From the NCBI GenBank assembly GCA_028284885.1, contig JANQQW010000207.1, forward strand, positions 1 through 33,924: 33,924 nt of DNA, written 5' to 3'. The notes beneath the pieces are model-generated. The model searched no databases, was not told the origin of the DNA, and saw only the letters and a list, made by a program, of their open reading frames with translations. Shown here piece after piece: positions 18,571 to 27,354 of the stretch; position 1 is the first letter of the stretch; the number at the start of each line of letters is the position of its first letter. The position numbers and the translations under genes were made by a program. This DNA is from Planctomycetaceae bacterium. Lineage in GTDB: Bacteria > Planctomycetota > Planctomycetia > Planctomycetales > Planctomycetaceae.

Positions 18571-20133
18571 TTGGTCGCCAACAAGATCGACTTCGAGGGT
18601 CGGGTGATCGCCAACGAGCGGTACGAGATCCTCGGTCTGCTCGGCGAAGGCAACATGGGCCTCGTCTACAAGGCGCGAGACCGCAATCTCGACGCCGAGG
18701 TGGTCATGAAGGTGCCCACCGAGGAGAGCCTTCGCGACGAGGAGTTCGTCGAGCGGTTCAAGATCGAGATCCGTTCGATGGTGCGGCTCAGCCACCCGCA
18801 CGTCGTCAGCATCATCGACACCGGCAACCACGTGGACGACGACGGGGAGAGCGTCCCGTACGTCGTGATGCAGTACCTCTCCGGCGGGTCGCTGAAGGAC
18901 CGCATGGTCGGGAGCGACGGTCGTCGGAAGCCGATGCCGGCGGAGTCGCTGGGCGACTGGCTCGTCGAGGTCGCCAAGGCCCTCGACTTCATGCACGGCC
19001 AGCAGTACATCCACCGGGACGTGAAGCCGGCGAACATCCTTTTCGACCGGCACGGCAACCCGTTCCTCAGCGACTTCGGCCTCGCCAAGGTGCTGAGCGC
19101 CCACGAGGAGGACCGGGCCTCGAACTCGCTGACGGCCGCCGGGTTCCTCGTCGGCACGCCGAACTACGTCGCCCCGGAACTCGTCATGGGCGAACCGGCG
19201 ACCGCGGCGGTCGACCAGTACTCGCTGGCCATGACGGTCTACGAGGTGCTCACCGGGACCTGCCCGATGGAGGGCCCGACCGCCTCGGCGACGATGGTCA
19301 ACCAGACGAACCGGACGCCGTCGCCGCCGCACTCGGTCGTCGAGAGCATCCCGGCCGGGGTCTCGACGACGGTCCTCAAGGGACTCTCGAAGAGCGTTGA
19401 AGACCGGTTCCCCTCGTGCGTTGCCTTCGCCGAGGCCGTGTTGGCCGCGGCCCGTGGCTCGTCCGCGGCGACGAACGGAGGGCCGCCTCGGACGGGTACC
19501 GGCAAGGCACGACGTTCCGCCCGCAAAGCGCCCCCGTCGCGTTCGACTCGCACCACGGCTCCCGAGCCGACGGAGGACGAGTTCGACGACTTCGACGACT
19601 TCGACGGCTCCACCAACGGGGCCAAGATGCCCCCCAAGGTGACTCGGGGCGGAGGCGGCAGCAGCAAGAAGCGGTCGAAGGGCACCTATGGCAAGGTGAA
19701 GTGCCCGGCCTGCGGGCGCGTGCTCCCGCTCAAGCCGGAACACGCCGGACAACGGGGCAAGTGCATCCACTGCAAGTCCCGACTCGAGATCGGCAAGGAC
19801 CTCAAGTCGCTCACGCTGATCACCGCCTCCTCGCCGCGACTCTCGGTCCGCTCGGGCGACACCTCACGCGGGGGCAGCAGTGCGACCAGTCGTCATCCCG
19901 TCGGCGAGGACATCCTCATCGGCGAGAAGATGTTCGGGTTGGACCTCAGCAAGAAGGCCGCCATCTCCATCTTCTTCGCGCTGATCACCGTCGTCGTCGG
20001 CGCGTCGATCTTCATCGGCGTCTACTCGTCGAGGGACAAGGAGAAGGAGAAGCAGGACGCGATCGACGACATCCGTCGGCCGGAGAACTCCAGCCCCAGC
20101 CGTCCGGCCGCATCGACGCCGCGCCCGAGCTGA
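18571..20133 (+). CDS. Ser/Thr protein kinase with zinc ribbon and membrane anchor
   Basis: This 520-residue protein starts at TTG 18571. A Hanks-type kinase domain covers about residues 18-290: Gly-rich loop LGEGNMG at 24-30, Lys47, catalytic HRDVKPAN at 148-155, DFG at 168-170 and GTPNYVAPE at 195-203, so it should be active. A Pro/Ser/Arg-rich linker with an acidic FDDFDDFD patch follows. A zinc ribbon has CPAC at 378-381 and CIHC at 398-401. One membrane helix lies at about 462-486, leaving a 35-residue polar tail outside. Unlike PknB there is no PASTA or large sensor domain. TAGCAT boxes at 18438 and 18505 may be -10 elements. It converges on the HTH-repeat gene, with 63 bp between the stops. 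Confidence 0.92.
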   Translation: MVANKIDFEGRVIANERYEILGLLGEGNMGLVYKARDRNLDAEVVMKVPTEESLRDEEFVERFKIEIRSMVRLSHPHVVSIIDTGNHVDDDGESVPYVVMQYLSGGSLKDRMVGSDGRRKPMPAESLGDWLVEVAKALDFMHGQQYIHRDVKPANILFDRHGNPFLSDFGLAKVLSAHEEDRASNSLTAAGFLVGTPNYVAPELVMGEPATAAVDQYSLAMTVYEVLTGTCPMEGPTASATMVNQTNRTPSPPHSVVESIPAGVSTTVLKGLSKSVEDRFPSCVAFAEAVLAAARGSSAATNGGPPRTGTGKARRSARKAPPSRSTRTTAPEPTEDEFDDFDDFDGSTNGAKMPPKVTRGGGGSSKKRSKGTYGKVKCPACGRVLPLKPEHAGQRGKCIHCKSRLEIGKDLKSLTLITASSPRLSVRSGDTSRGGSSATSRHPVGEDILIGEKMFGLDLSKKAAISIFFALITVVVGASIFIGVYSSRDKEKEKQDAIDDIRRPENSSPSRPAASTPRPS

Positions 20134-20196
20134 CGCCGAAGCCGCGCAGCCGACTTACCGCAGCGGTCGTTCGTCGCGCCGTGCCCGCCTCGCCCG

Positions 20197-22056
20197 TCAG
20201 GGAATCAGGTCGGTCATCTGGTCGACGGTCTTGTCGAACACGGTCCGGTCGGCCTCGGCGACGGCCCCGGTCCACATCACCCGCATCGACTGCCAGGTCA
20301 TCGCGGCGCTCGCGAGCATGACCAGCGTACACATCGTCAAGCCGACCATCGGGACGGCTCCCCACTGTGGTCCGGAGGGAGCCTTCTTGGCGACCGGCTC
20401 GTCGAACTCGTCGTCCTCGAACGGGTCCTCGTCGAGCCCGGCCCCGACCTCGGCGAACTCGTCCTCCTCCTCGTCGAACTCGTCGAGCTCGTCGATCTCC
20501 TCCAACTCGTCTGCGACGTCGTCGTCGATCTCGTCGAACGCGTCGCCGCTCTCGAATTCCTCCTCGCCGACTTCGGCGAGGTCGAACTCCGAGTCGACCA
20601 CGCCGATCGGCACCTTCTGGGTCGCGTCGGACTCGTCCGACTCGCTCTCCTCGTCGAAGTCGGCGAAGTCCGCCGGGGCGTCGTCGGCCGTGACGTGCAT
20701 CCGTTGAGTACCGTCGACCGCCCCGCCGCCGTCAATCCCGGAGTCCACGAGGTCGAGCGCGAGGCCGCTGTCGCCCGCGTCGAGGGCGATGCCGCTGTCC
20801 CCGCCGACGTCGAGCGCGATCCCGCTGTCACCGGCGTCGAGGGCGATGCCACTCTCGTCGCCCGCGAAGTCGAGGGCAATGCCGCTGTCGCCCGTGTCCA
20901 GCGCGATCCCACTGTCGCCCGCGTCGAGAGCACTCCCGGTGTCGAGATCGAGGGCGATTCCGCTGTCGCCGGTGTCGAGGGCAATGCCGCTCTCCTCGCC
21001 CGCGAAGTCGAGGGCGATGCCGCTGTCGCCCGTGTCGAGGGCGATGCCGCTCTCGTCGCCGACGTCCAACGCGATCCCGCTGTCACCCGTCTCGTCGAGG
21101 TCCACGTCGGACTCGCCCGAGGCGAGGGCGGAGACGTCGCTGTCCCCGAAGTCGGTTCCGGACATCGCCTCTGCACCGACGACCACGCGGCTGTCCTCCT
21201 CCGCGAGCACGGGTGCCGCGACGTCGTCGAGCGCGTCGCTGCCGGAGAGAAGCTCGCTGTCGGAGACGAGATCGACGCCACTCTCAGGCGAGAGCACGTC
21301 CGACGTCCCGAGCGCGAGCCCGCTGTCGGTGTCGGCGAGGATGATGCCGCTGTCGTGCTCGTGCAGCTCGGCGGGAACGGCGTCCGTGTCGCCCGGCACG
21401 AGGTTCACGCCCGGGTCGTCCTGCTGTTCCGCGGCCGGTTCCGCGGTGCGGGGCTCGCCGGGATCGACATCGACGTCGGGCCGCTCCAGCTTGCCGGTGC
21501 TGCCGCCGCCCGGCTTCACCGCCTTCGCCTCCTCCGACAGGTCGGCCGTGCCGTCCGCGGTCGCGAGCGGGTCCGGCAGAGGTCGCTTCGCCGTCTCGTT
21601 GGACGAGGGCTCCGTCTCGGGTACCTCGAACTCCTCGACGAGGAAGTCGCCGTCGTCGTCACGCGGCGTGGGCGGTGCCTTGGGCTTCGGCGGCTCGGTG
21701 TTCGCCGGCTCCGCGAACTCGGCCGTCCCGCCGAAGTCGAAGTCGCCGTCGTCGGTCAGGTCCACTCCCGGAATCGCCTGACGACCGGTCTCGTCCGAGG
21801 CCGGGGCGTCTGCTTCCCCTCCACCGATGCGAAACAGGTCGCTCGCGCCGGGGCCGGACTCGTTGAACAGAGGACCGTCCGACTCGGCACCGGCCCGGGA
21901 CTGCTGGTACTCCTCGAGGTGGTCCTTCCGGAACTTCCAGTTCCCCTTGTCCGCGAACCCACGGAGGTCACCGCTCTCGCGGAGTCCTTTCACCTCGTCG
22001 GCGGTCAGGCCGAGGAAGGCGGCTGCCTCTTCGAGGGGGAGGTACTCGTGGGCCAT
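20197..22056 (-). CDS. HTH protein with acidic DSGIALD repeats and C-terminal membrane anchor
   Basis: This 619-residue protein has three parts. Residues 3-52 ([20 protein letters not shown]...[13 protein letters not shown]) look like an excisionase/MerR-type helix-turn-helix (HTH_17). Residues 60-560 are extremely acidic and low in structure; between about 325 and 437 they contain roughly eleven copies of a degenerate unit GDSGIALD plus T, V, A or F, with weaker copies from residue 234. A single hydrophobic helix ([19 protein letters not shown]) lies at about 568-587, followed by a 30-residue tail. The start at ATG 22056 is fixed by the HTH. It could tether a DNA or protein partner to the membrane through a long flexible arm, but this is inference. 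It is divergent from trmL and convergent with the kinase. Confidence 0.82.
   Translation of the reverse strand: MAHEYLPLEEAAAFLGLTADEVKGLRESGDLRGFADKGNWKFRKDHLEEYQQSRAGAESDGPLFNESGPGASDLFRIGGGEADAPASDETGRQAIPGVDLTDDGDFDFGGTAEFAEPANTEPPKPKAPPTPRDDDGDFLVEEFEVPETEPSSNETAKRPLPDPLATADGTADLSEEAKAVKPGGGSTGKLERPDVDVDPGEPRTAEPAAEQQDDPGVNLVPGDTDAVPAELHEHDSGIILADTDSGLALGTSDVLSPESGVDLVSDSELLSGSDALDDVAAPVLAEEDSRVVVGAEAMSGTDFGDSDVSALASGESDVDLDETGDSGIALDVGDESGIALDTGDSGIALDFAGEESGIALDTGDSGIALDLDTGSALDAGDSGIALDTGDSGIALDFAGDESGIALDAGDSGIALDVGGDSGIALDAGDSGLALDLVDSGIDGGGAVDGTQRMHVTADDAPADFADFDEESESDESDATQKVPIGVVDSEFDLAEVGEEEFESGDAFDEIDDDVADELEEIDELDEFDEEEDEFAEVGAGLDEDPFEDDEFDEPVAKKAPSGPQWGAVPMVGLTMCTLVMLASAAMTWQSMRVMWTGAVAEADRTVFDKTVDQMTDLIP
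20746..21084 (-). repeat. In-frame tandem repeat coding for DSGIALD units
   Basis: About 27-30 bp units encode GDSGIALD with one or two variable residues. The copies differ in synonymous bases, so they are old or maintained at protein level. The repeat lies wholly inside the HTH protein and is not a CRISPR array. Confidence 0.85.
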
Positions 22057-22110
22057 CGTGCGCAACTCGTCCGGGGAGGAAACTCGCGGAAATCGCTGGA
22101 TTCTCCACTC

Positions 22111-22116
22111 TACAAT
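22111..22116 (+). promoter_or_regulatory. Putative -10 box upstream of trmL
   Basis: TACAAT lies 84 bp before the trmL ATG, in the divergent gap between trmL and the HTH-repeat gene. No clear -35 is visible at the expected distance. Confidence 0.3.
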
Positions 22117-22200
22117 AGACTCGCCTGCCGAGGAGAAGCAAACTCCGTCTCTCACCCGGGAGTGGGTCCGGTCGAAGGACCGAGGTGGACTGCTTCCGCC

Positions 22201-22704
22201 ATGTTGCCGAACTTCAACGTCGAGCGAACCGTGCCGTTGCTCCACGTCGTCCTCCACCAGCCGGAGATTCCGCAGAACACCGGCAACGTCGGCCGCACAT
22301 GCGTGGCGGTCGGGGCGAAACTGTGGCTCGTCCGGCCGCTCGGGTTCGCGCTCGACGCCCGCCACCTGCGGCGGGCCGGCATGGACTACTGGCCGCTGCT
22401 CGACTGGGAGGCGGTCGATTCCTTCGAGGAGGCCCAGCGGCAGACCGCGACCGCCCGCAACACCTGGTGCCTGACGAAGAAGGCCGAACGACTGGTGTGG
22501 GACGCCAGTTTCGAGCCGGGCGACGTCCTGGTGTTCGGCAGCGAGTCCCGCGGACTGCCGAACGCGATCCTCGAGGCCGACCCGTCACGCAACCTGCGGC
22601 TGCCGATGCGGTCCGAGGTACGCAGTCTGAACCTCGCGAGCACGGTGAACACGGTGGTGTACGAGGCCATTCGCCAGTTCGGCGGCCTACCGGAGGAACC
22701 GTAG
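22201..22704 (+). CDS. trmL: tRNA (cytidine(34)-2'-O)-methyltransferase
   Basis: This 167-residue SPOUT-class enzyme methylates the 2'-OH of the wobble base of certain tRNA(Leu) species using S-adenosylmethionine. The three SpoU motifs are clear: [14 protein letters not shown] near 22-35, [10 protein letters not shown] near 113-122 and LRLPM...[19 protein letters not shown] near the C-terminus, forming the trefoil knot. The length is typical of TrmL (about 155-170). The frame extends upstream as an antisense shadow of the HTH-repeat gene; ATG 22201 is the sensible start because the SPOUT fold begins about ten residues later. It is transcribed divergently from the HTH-repeat gene. A GC-rich inverted repeat follows the stop. 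Confidence 0.92.
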   Translation: MLPNFNVERTVPLLHVVLHQPEIPQNTGNVGRTCVAVGAKLWLVRPLGFALDARHLRRAGMDYWPLLDWEAVDSFEEAQRQTATARNTWCLTKKAERLVWDASFEPGDVLVFGSESRGLPNAILEADPSRNLRLPMRSEVRSLNLASTVNTVVYEAIRQFGGLPEEP

Positions 22705-22770
22705 CGGACCGTCGAAATGGCTCCCAAGAGGGACGTTACTCACGTCAAGTGGCGAACGTGTCCTTCCTCT

Positions 22771-22834
22771 GGCCCCCTCGCCCCCGCATTGAGTGGTCCA
22801 ACGGTGTCGACTTCGCTGCGGGGGAGAGGGGGCC
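22771..22834. repeat. Inverted repeat after trmL (possible terminator)
   Basis: The arms GGCCCCCTCGCCCCCGCA (22771-22788) and its near complement at 22817-22834 match at 17 of 18 positions with a 28-bp loop. It may end trmL transcription, although no T run follows, or it may be another dispersed repeat. The rest of the gap 22705-22923 shows no gene. Confidence 0.6.
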
Positions 22835-22923
22835 TGGTCGTTGCGTTGCTCGGAGGTGGGATCACCACAGCTCTCGGACGTCCCCAACGGCTGCCGCGGT
22901 CGATTGCCGGTCGGACGGGACGC

Positions 22924-22932
22924 TGATATCAT
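22924..22932 (+). promoter_or_regulatory. Extended -10 promoter element for the 30-residue protein
   Basis: TGA followed by TATCAT gives a TGn-extended -10, 56 bp before the ATG at 22989. Confidence 0.4.
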
Positions 22933-22988
22933 TGACGATTCGCGCAGTTCGTTGATCGAAACCGAAACAACGAGAGGAGTTGCCCGGA

Positions 22989-23081
22989 ATGGGAACGAAG
23001 AAGTCTGGCAAGGGTCGGCGGAAGTTGGGTCGGAAGAAGCGTCGGATGCGCTCGAAGATTCGTCACCGCAAGGACCGCTGA
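22989..23081 (+). CDS. 30-residue highly basic protein, ribosomal/COX24-like
   Basis: A short frame encodes 30 residues beginning MGTKKSGKGRRKLGRKKRRM and ending IRHRKDR; more than half the residues are Lys or Arg and there is one acidic residue. It is preceded by a strong ribosome-binding site (GAGAGGAG, about ten bases upstream) and an extended -10 box, and it stands alone between trmL and a small membrane protein. The lysine/arginine pattern (RKKRRMRSKIRHRK) resembles the AURKAIP1/COX24 segment of mitochondrial mS38 and the tiny bacterial ribosomal protein bS22, so a ribosome-bound peptide is the leading idea. The match is by eye and short, so it is not given a symbol. Too short for standard gene callers in many settings. 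Confidence 0.75.
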   Translation: MGTKKSGKGRRKLGRKKRRMRSKIRHRKDR

Positions 23082-23211
23082 CCGACTGTCGTCCCCTCCG
23101 GTGCGTGGCGGGCCGAACCGCTGCGCGTCGCTGCTCGGTTCCCGTTCCGGACGACGTCGCCATGCGAGTCGCCCTCGGTCCCGCCGGACTCGACGCCCGC
23201 CCGGGTGATCC

Positions 23212-23634
23212 GTGAACGCGGGACGCCCGAACGACGACGCCGTCGTCGGCCTGCTGCGACTGGTCGGCGTCGTCGACTGCCTGGCGGCGGTCGCCGTGGT
23301 CCTGCCGTCGTCGGCGATGGACTCCGTGCACCGCGCCCTCGGCCTCGGGGCGCTGCCGACCGAACCGGTCGTCGAGTACCTGGCCCGTTCGCTGTCGCTG
23401 CTCTACGTCTTCCGCGGCGTGGTCTACCTGTACGCGTCGGGGGACGTCCCCGGCCGTCGAGGGCTGGTCCGCGTGCTGGCCTGGACGTCGGTCGGGATGG
23501 CGGTCGCCCTGCTCGTGATCGACCTCGTCGCCGGCATGCCACTGGCCTGGACACGGACCGAGTGGCTGCTCGTCCTCGTCCCCGGTCTGCTCCTGCTGTA
23601 CTTCACGAGGGAGCCCCGGGCTGACGAGGACTGA
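23212..23634 (+). CDS. Small four-helix membrane protein of unknown function
   Basis: This 140-residue protein starts at GTG 23212 and has four hydrophobic segments: about 11-33 (VVGLLRLVGVVDCLAAVAVV), 60-80 (LARSLSLLYVFRGVVYLYAS), 87-108 (VRVLAWTSVGMAVALLVIDL) and 117-130 (WLLVLVPGLLLLYF). Loops are short and the tail is charged. The position of Arg in the second helix (SLLYVFRGVVYLY) and the polar loops are typical of small conserved integral membrane proteins, but I do not recognise the family. It follows the 30-residue protein by 130 bp and precedes greA by 150 bp; co-transcription is possible but not shown. Confidence 0.75.
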   Translation: MNAGRPNDDAVVGLLRLVGVVDCLAAVAVVLPSSAMDSVHRALGLGALPTEPVVEYLARSLSLLYVFRGVVYLYASGDVPGRRGLVRVLAWTSVGMAVALLVIDLVAGMPLAWTRTEWLLVLVPGLLLLYFTREPRADED

Positions 23635-23788
23635 ACGCCCGCGTGGACAACCGGGCCGTCAGTCGATATCAATTCGGGATGAAGACTCTGCACGGGTCGC
23701 GGCCGGGTGCCGTGCCCCGTGCTTCTTTTGTGCCCCGCCGAAAGCCGCCTGCCCGCGGCGGCCGGGCCGACCGTGAAGGAGACGTTTC

Positions 23789-24268
23789 GTGGACCTGCAG
23801 CCCATTTCCCGCGCCGGCTGGGACAAGAAGAAGGCCGAGATCGCCGAGCTCGAGGACCAGCTCGCCGAGGTCGCCGAGAAGGTCAAGGAGGCCCGCGAGG
23901 AGGGGGACCTCAGCGAGAACGCCGAGTACCACGGCCAACGTGAGCAGCAGGGCATGATCCAGGCCAAGATCAACCAGCTGAAGAGCCAGCTAGCCAGCTG
24001 CAAGATCGTCGACGCCAGCGACATGCCCAAGGGTGTCGTCGGGTTCGGCTCGAAGATCACCGTCAAGGACCTCGACGACGGCATGGAGGAGCAGTACGAA
24101 CTCGTCGGCCCCGGCGAGGAGGACTACGAGGGCGAGGTCATGAAGATCCTCACCAGCAGCCCCATCGCCGACGGCCTCCTCGGCAAGAAGGTCGGCGAGA
24201 AGGCCGAGATCGATCTCCCGAACGGGACCGTCGAGTACGAGATCACCGAGATCGTCGATCCGGAGTGA
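23789..24268 (+). CDS. greA: Transcription elongation factor GreA
   Basis: This 159-residue protein enters the secondary channel of RNA polymerase and stimulates cleavage of the backtracked transcript. The N-terminal coiled coil covers residues 10-75, and its tip carries [12 protein letters not shown] with Asp40 and Glu43, the acidic pair that coordinates the catalytic Mg2+. The C-terminal FKBP-like domain includes [26 protein letters not shown] and ends with the typical [14 protein letters not shown] segment. The length matches GreA. The start is GTG 23789; an AT-rich patch with TATCAA at 23667 lies upstream. A family D repeat lies directly behind the gene. Confidence 0.95.
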   Translation: MDLQPISRAGWDKKKAEIAELEDQLAEVAEKVKEAREEGDLSENAEYHGQREQQGMIQAKINQLKSQLASCKIVDASDMPKGVVGFGSKITVKDLDDGMEEQYELVGPGEEDYEGEVMKILTSSPIADGLLGKKVGEKAEIDLPNGTVEYEITEIVDPE

Positions 24269-24287
24269 CCGGGTCGAGAGTCGAGAA

Positions 24288-24311
24288 CGTAGGACGGACT
24301 TCCAATCCGTC
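24288..24311. repeat. Single family D repeat between greA and the PQQ gene
   Basis: The sequence from 24288 has the core GGACGGACTTCCAATCCGTC and differs from the copies inside ftsK at one to three positions. It can fold as GACGGA...TCCGTC. It lies 20 bp after the greA stop. Confidence 0.75.
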
Positions 24312-24349
24312 GTACGAAACCCCGCCCTCCCTTCCAACCGGCACCCCCA

Positions 24350-25600
24350 ATGATCCGAGCCGCCATTCTTCTCGTCGTCGTCTGCGGCACCACCCACGCC
24401 GGTGACTGGCCTCGCTTCCGCGGGCCGGACGGGGACGGCACGTCGGCCGCGAAGGACGTTCCGGTCGAGTGGGGGCCGGAGAAGAACGTCGTCTGGCGGA
24501 CGGAGCTCGCGGGCGAGGGATGGTCGTCGCCTGTCCTGCTGGAGGGACGGGTCTATCTGACCGCGGCCGTGCCGCCCGAGGAGGCCGAGGGGAACGCCCG
24601 CTCGCTGCGTGTCCTCTGCCTCGACGCCAAGTCCGGCAAGGTCGTCTGGAACGTCGAGGTCTTCGAGCAGACGGCCGAGACCGCCGGCCGCATCCACCCG
24701 AAGAACTCCTACGCCAGCCCCACCCCGGTCACCGACGGCGTGCGGCTGTTCGTCCACTTCGGCAACCAGGGGACCGCCTGCCTCGAACTCGACGGCAAGG
24801 TCGTCTGGCGGAACAACGAGCTGAAGTACAAGCACGTCCACGGCAGCGGGCCGACGCCCGTGCTCGTCGGCGAGAACTTGTTCGTCAACTGCGACGGCGG
24901 CAACACGCAGTTCGTCGTCGCCATGAGCCAGAAGACGGGCGAGATCGTCTGGAGGAAGGAACGGCGGGCCGTCGAGGGGAAGCCGTTCTCCTTCGCGACC
25001 GCCGCCGTGCTCGAGGTCGACGGGAAGACGCAGATCGTCAGCCCGGCCGCCGGGCAGGTCGAGGCGTACGACCCGGCCGACGGCAGCGTTCTCTGGTACG
25101 TGCGGTACGACGGGTACTCGGTCATCCCCAAGCCGGTCGTCGCCCACGGCCTCGTGTTCCTCGCCACCAGCTACGACCGGCCGAGCTTCCTCGCGATCGA
25201 CCCGACCGGCTCCGGCGACGTGACCGACACGCACCTGAAGTGGAGCTTCCAGCGGGGCGCGCCGCACACGCCCTCCCCGGTCGTCGTCGGGGACGAGGTC
25301 TACGTCGTCAGCGACCGCGGCATCGCCACCTGTGCCGACGCGAAGACCGGCGAGGTCCACTGGCAGGAACGGATCGGCGGCAACTTCTCCGCCTCGACGA
25401 TCGCCGTGACGACCGGCACGCCACGCGTCTACTTCACCGACGAGGCGGGCAAGACGACCGTCGTGAAGGCGGCGAAGACGTTCGAGCTCCTCGCCGAGAA
25501 CGACCTCGGCGAACGCACGCTCGCCAGCCCCGCGATCGACGACGGGACGATCTACCTCCGCACGTCCGCCGCGCTCTACCGCATCGGCAAGTCGCCATGA
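24350..25600 (+). CDS. Secreted PQQ-like beta-propeller repeat protein
   Basis: This 416-residue protein starts with a short Sec signal (MIRAAILLVVVCGTTHA, cleavage after Ala17) and then DWPRFRGPDGDGTSAAKDVP, the usual opening of planctomycete outer-membrane-type PQQ-like propellers. Repeated Trp-docking blades are visible: LCLDAKSGKVVWNVEV, LELDGKVVWRNNEL, VAMSQKTGEIVWRKE, EAYDPADGSVLWYVRY and ATCADAKTGEVHWQE, about seven to eight blades in all. There is no dehydrogenase active-site signature, so it is more likely a binding or scaffold protein similar to BamB than an enzyme. Its stop overlaps the start of the next frame (ATGA). Confidence 0.9.
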   Translation: MIRAAILLVVVCGTTHAGDWPRFRGPDGDGTSAAKDVPVEWGPEKNVVWRTELAGEGWSSPVLLEGRVYLTAAVPPEEAEGNARSLRVLCLDAKSGKVVWNVEVFEQTAETAGRIHPKNSYASPTPVTDGVRLFVHFGNQGTACLELDGKVVWRNNELKYKHVHGSGPTPVLVGENLFVNCDGGNTQFVVAMSQKTGEIVWRKERRAVEGKPFSFATAAVLEVDGKTQIVSPAAGQVEAYDPADGSVLWYVRYDGYSVIPKPVVAHGLVFLATSYDRPSFLAIDPTGSGDVTDTHLKWSFQRGAPHTPSPVVVGDEVYVVSDRGIATCADAKTGEVHWQERIGGNFSASTIAVTTGTPRVYFTDEAGKTTVVKAAKTFELLAENDLGERTLASPAIDDGTIYLRTSAALYRIGKSP

Positions 25601-25950
25601 TGACGTGGTGTCCGAGTGACCTCGCCAAGTTGCCTCCCGGCCAAGAGGTCGTCGGCTGGTTCACCTACGGGCACTTGGTCGTCGAAGGACGGTGCCTTCG
25701 GCTGGTGGACTCCGACGATCCGTCGTTCTGCATCGAGGTTCACGACCCGGAGTTCCTCGACTTCTTCGACGTCGAGAACTGGCCCTTCAGGCAGAGCGCG
25801 GGATTCCTGCTCGAAGTCGATGCCGAGTGGTTTCTCTCGGACTTGCGTATCACTCGCGTTCTCGAGATGAGCTTGGAGGTCCGTTCGTTCGCCAAGTACT
25901 CGACGGTTTGGCCACCATGCTCAGGGCGACGCCGCGACAACAGTCGCTGA
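25597..25950 (+). CDS. Small hypothetical protein overlapping the PQQ gene
   Basis: This 117-residue frame starts ATGATG at 25597, overlapping the TGA of the propeller gene by four bases, a layout typical of translational coupling. The first 100 residues look protein-like: balanced composition with many aromatic and acidic residues (GQEVVGWFTYGHLVVEGRCL, VHDPEFLDFFDVENWPF, GFLLEVDAEWFLSDLRI). There is no signal or membrane helix. The last 17 residues (PPCSGRRRDNSR) look like read-through, so the gene could be slightly frayed at its 3' end. No family is recognised. It might be an immunity-like or housekeeping small protein; nothing in the neighbourhood decides this. Confidence 0.5.
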   Translation: MMTWCPSDLAKLPPGQEVVGWFTYGHLVVEGRCLRLVDSDDPSFCIEVHDPEFLDFFDVENWPFRQSAGFLLEVDAEWFLSDLRITRVLEMSLEVRSFAKYSTVWPPCSGRRRDNSR

Positions 25951-26082
25951 CACGCGGCAAGAGGATGCACGACAACGACTTACGACCCACGTTGACGCGA
26001 TCTCGGGTTCGTCCGATACTTCCGCGGAATTCCCAGACTGGCAGGAGGCCGTCTTTCCGTTCTCTTGCCCTGCACCGCACGC

Positions 26083-27339
26083 ATGTCCGAACTCGCCGAC
26101 TACTGCCGCGAAACCGCCGAACGGGCCCGTCGGGCCGCCCGTGATCTCGCCGTCGTGAAGGGGCAGGTGAAGATCGACTGGCTCCGCCGGGCTGCGACCG
26201 CGATCCACGCGAAGAAGGCCGAGCTCGCCGCCGCGAACGAGAAGGACCTCGCGGCCGCCCCGGACTTCGGACTGACCGACGCCCAGGTGGACCGCCTACG
26301 ACTGACCGACGACCGACTCGAGTCGATCGCCGCGGCGCTCGAACAGGTCGCGTTGCTGCCCGACCCGGTCGGCTCCGTTCGCGAGAGCACGATTCGGCCG
26401 AACGGCCTCGTGGTGAACAAGGTGGGCGTGCCGTTGGGCGTCGTCTTCTTCATCTACGAGTCGCGGCCCAACGTGACGGCGGACGCCGCCGCCCTGTGCG
26501 TGAAGAGCGGGAACGCCGTCGTCCTGCGGGGCGGCAAGGAGGCGTTCCACTCGAACACGGCCCTGCACGCCCTGCTCGCCGACGAACTCGAGGCCTCGGG
26601 ACTGCCGCGTGACGCCGTGCAACTCGTCTCGACGACCGACCGCGCGGCCGTCGGCGAGTTCCTCGGGCTCAGCGACCTGATCGACGTCACGATCCCTCGC
26701 GGCGGCAAGGGGCTCATCGAACGGGTGGCCGCCGAGGCGACGATGCCCGTCATCAAGCACTTCGACGGCATCTGCCACGTCTACGTCGACCGGGCCGCCG
26801 ACCTCGACATGGCGGTCGCGATCGCCGTGAACGCGAAGTGCCAACGGACGGGCGTCTGCAACGCGACCGAGACGCTGCTCGTTCACCGCGAGGTGGCCGG
26901 GACGTTCCTGCCGCGCGTGGCGAAGGAGTACGCCGCGGCCGGCTGCGAACTCCGCGGCTGCGAACGAACCCGCGAGATCCTGCCGGACGTGAAGCCCGCG
27001 ACCGACGAGGACTTCCACACCGAGTACCTCGACCTGATCCTCTCGGTCCGGGTGGTGGACGACCTCGAGCAGGCGATCGACCACGTCGAGCAGTACGGTT
27101 CGCACCACACCGACGCCATCTTGACCAACGACCTCGCCGCGTCGGAGCGGTTCACGGCCGCCGTCGACTCGGCCGCCGTGATGGTCAACGCGAGCACCCG
27201 CTTCAACGACGGCGAGGAGTTCGGTCTGGGTGCCGAGATCGGTATCAGCACGGACCGTTTCCACGCCCGCGGCCCCTGCGGCCTTCGAGAACTGACGAGT
27301 TACAAGTACGTGGTCCACGGAAGTGGACAGACCAAGTGA
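26083..27339 (+). CDS. proA: Gamma-glutamyl phosphate reductase
   Basis: This 418-residue cytosolic enzyme reduces gamma-glutamyl phosphate with NADPH to glutamate semialdehyde, the second step of proline synthesis. It is of the aldehyde dehydrogenase superfamily: [32 protein letters not shown] forms the cofactor-binding start, [12 protein letters not shown] follows, and the catalytic cysteine is Cys259 in [14 protein letters not shown]. The C-terminus ([27 protein letters not shown]) is diagnostic of ProA. The length is standard. The ATG at 26083 fits the family start [16 protein letters not shown]; the frame opens 18 bases earlier without support. The partner kinase gene proB is not in the window. 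Confidence 0.96.
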   Translation: MSELADYCRETAERARRAARDLAVVKGQVKIDWLRRAATAIHAKKAELAAANEKDLAAAPDFGLTDAQVDRLRLTDDRLESIAAALEQVALLPDPVGSVRESTIRPNGLVVNKVGVPLGVVFFIYESRPNVTADAAALCVKSGNAVVLRGGKEAFHSNTALHALLADELEASGLPRDAVQLVSTTDRAAVGEFLGLSDLIDVTIPRGGKGLIERVAAEATMPVIKHFDGICHVYVDRAADLDMAVAIAVNAKCQRTGVCNATETLLVHREVAGTFLPRVAKEYAAAGCELRGCERTREILPDVKPATDEDFHTEYLDLILSVRVVDDLEQAIDHVEQYGSHHTDAILTNDLAASERFTAAVDSAAVMVNASTRFNDGEEFGLGAEIGISTDRFHARGPCGLRELTSYKYVVHGSGQTK

Positions 27340-27354
27340 AGAGGCGGTCGGCAA

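Noticed and set aside
20746..21084. Regularly spaced repeats resembling a CRISPR array
   Set aside because: The repeats are in frame, vary in sequence, have no unique spacers of constant length, and encode a coherent peptide repeat; no cas genes are present.
20695..22704. A 669-residue forward frame ending in trmL
   Set aside because: The part before 22201 is the antisense of the DSGIALD protein; only the last 167 residues form the SPOUT enzyme.
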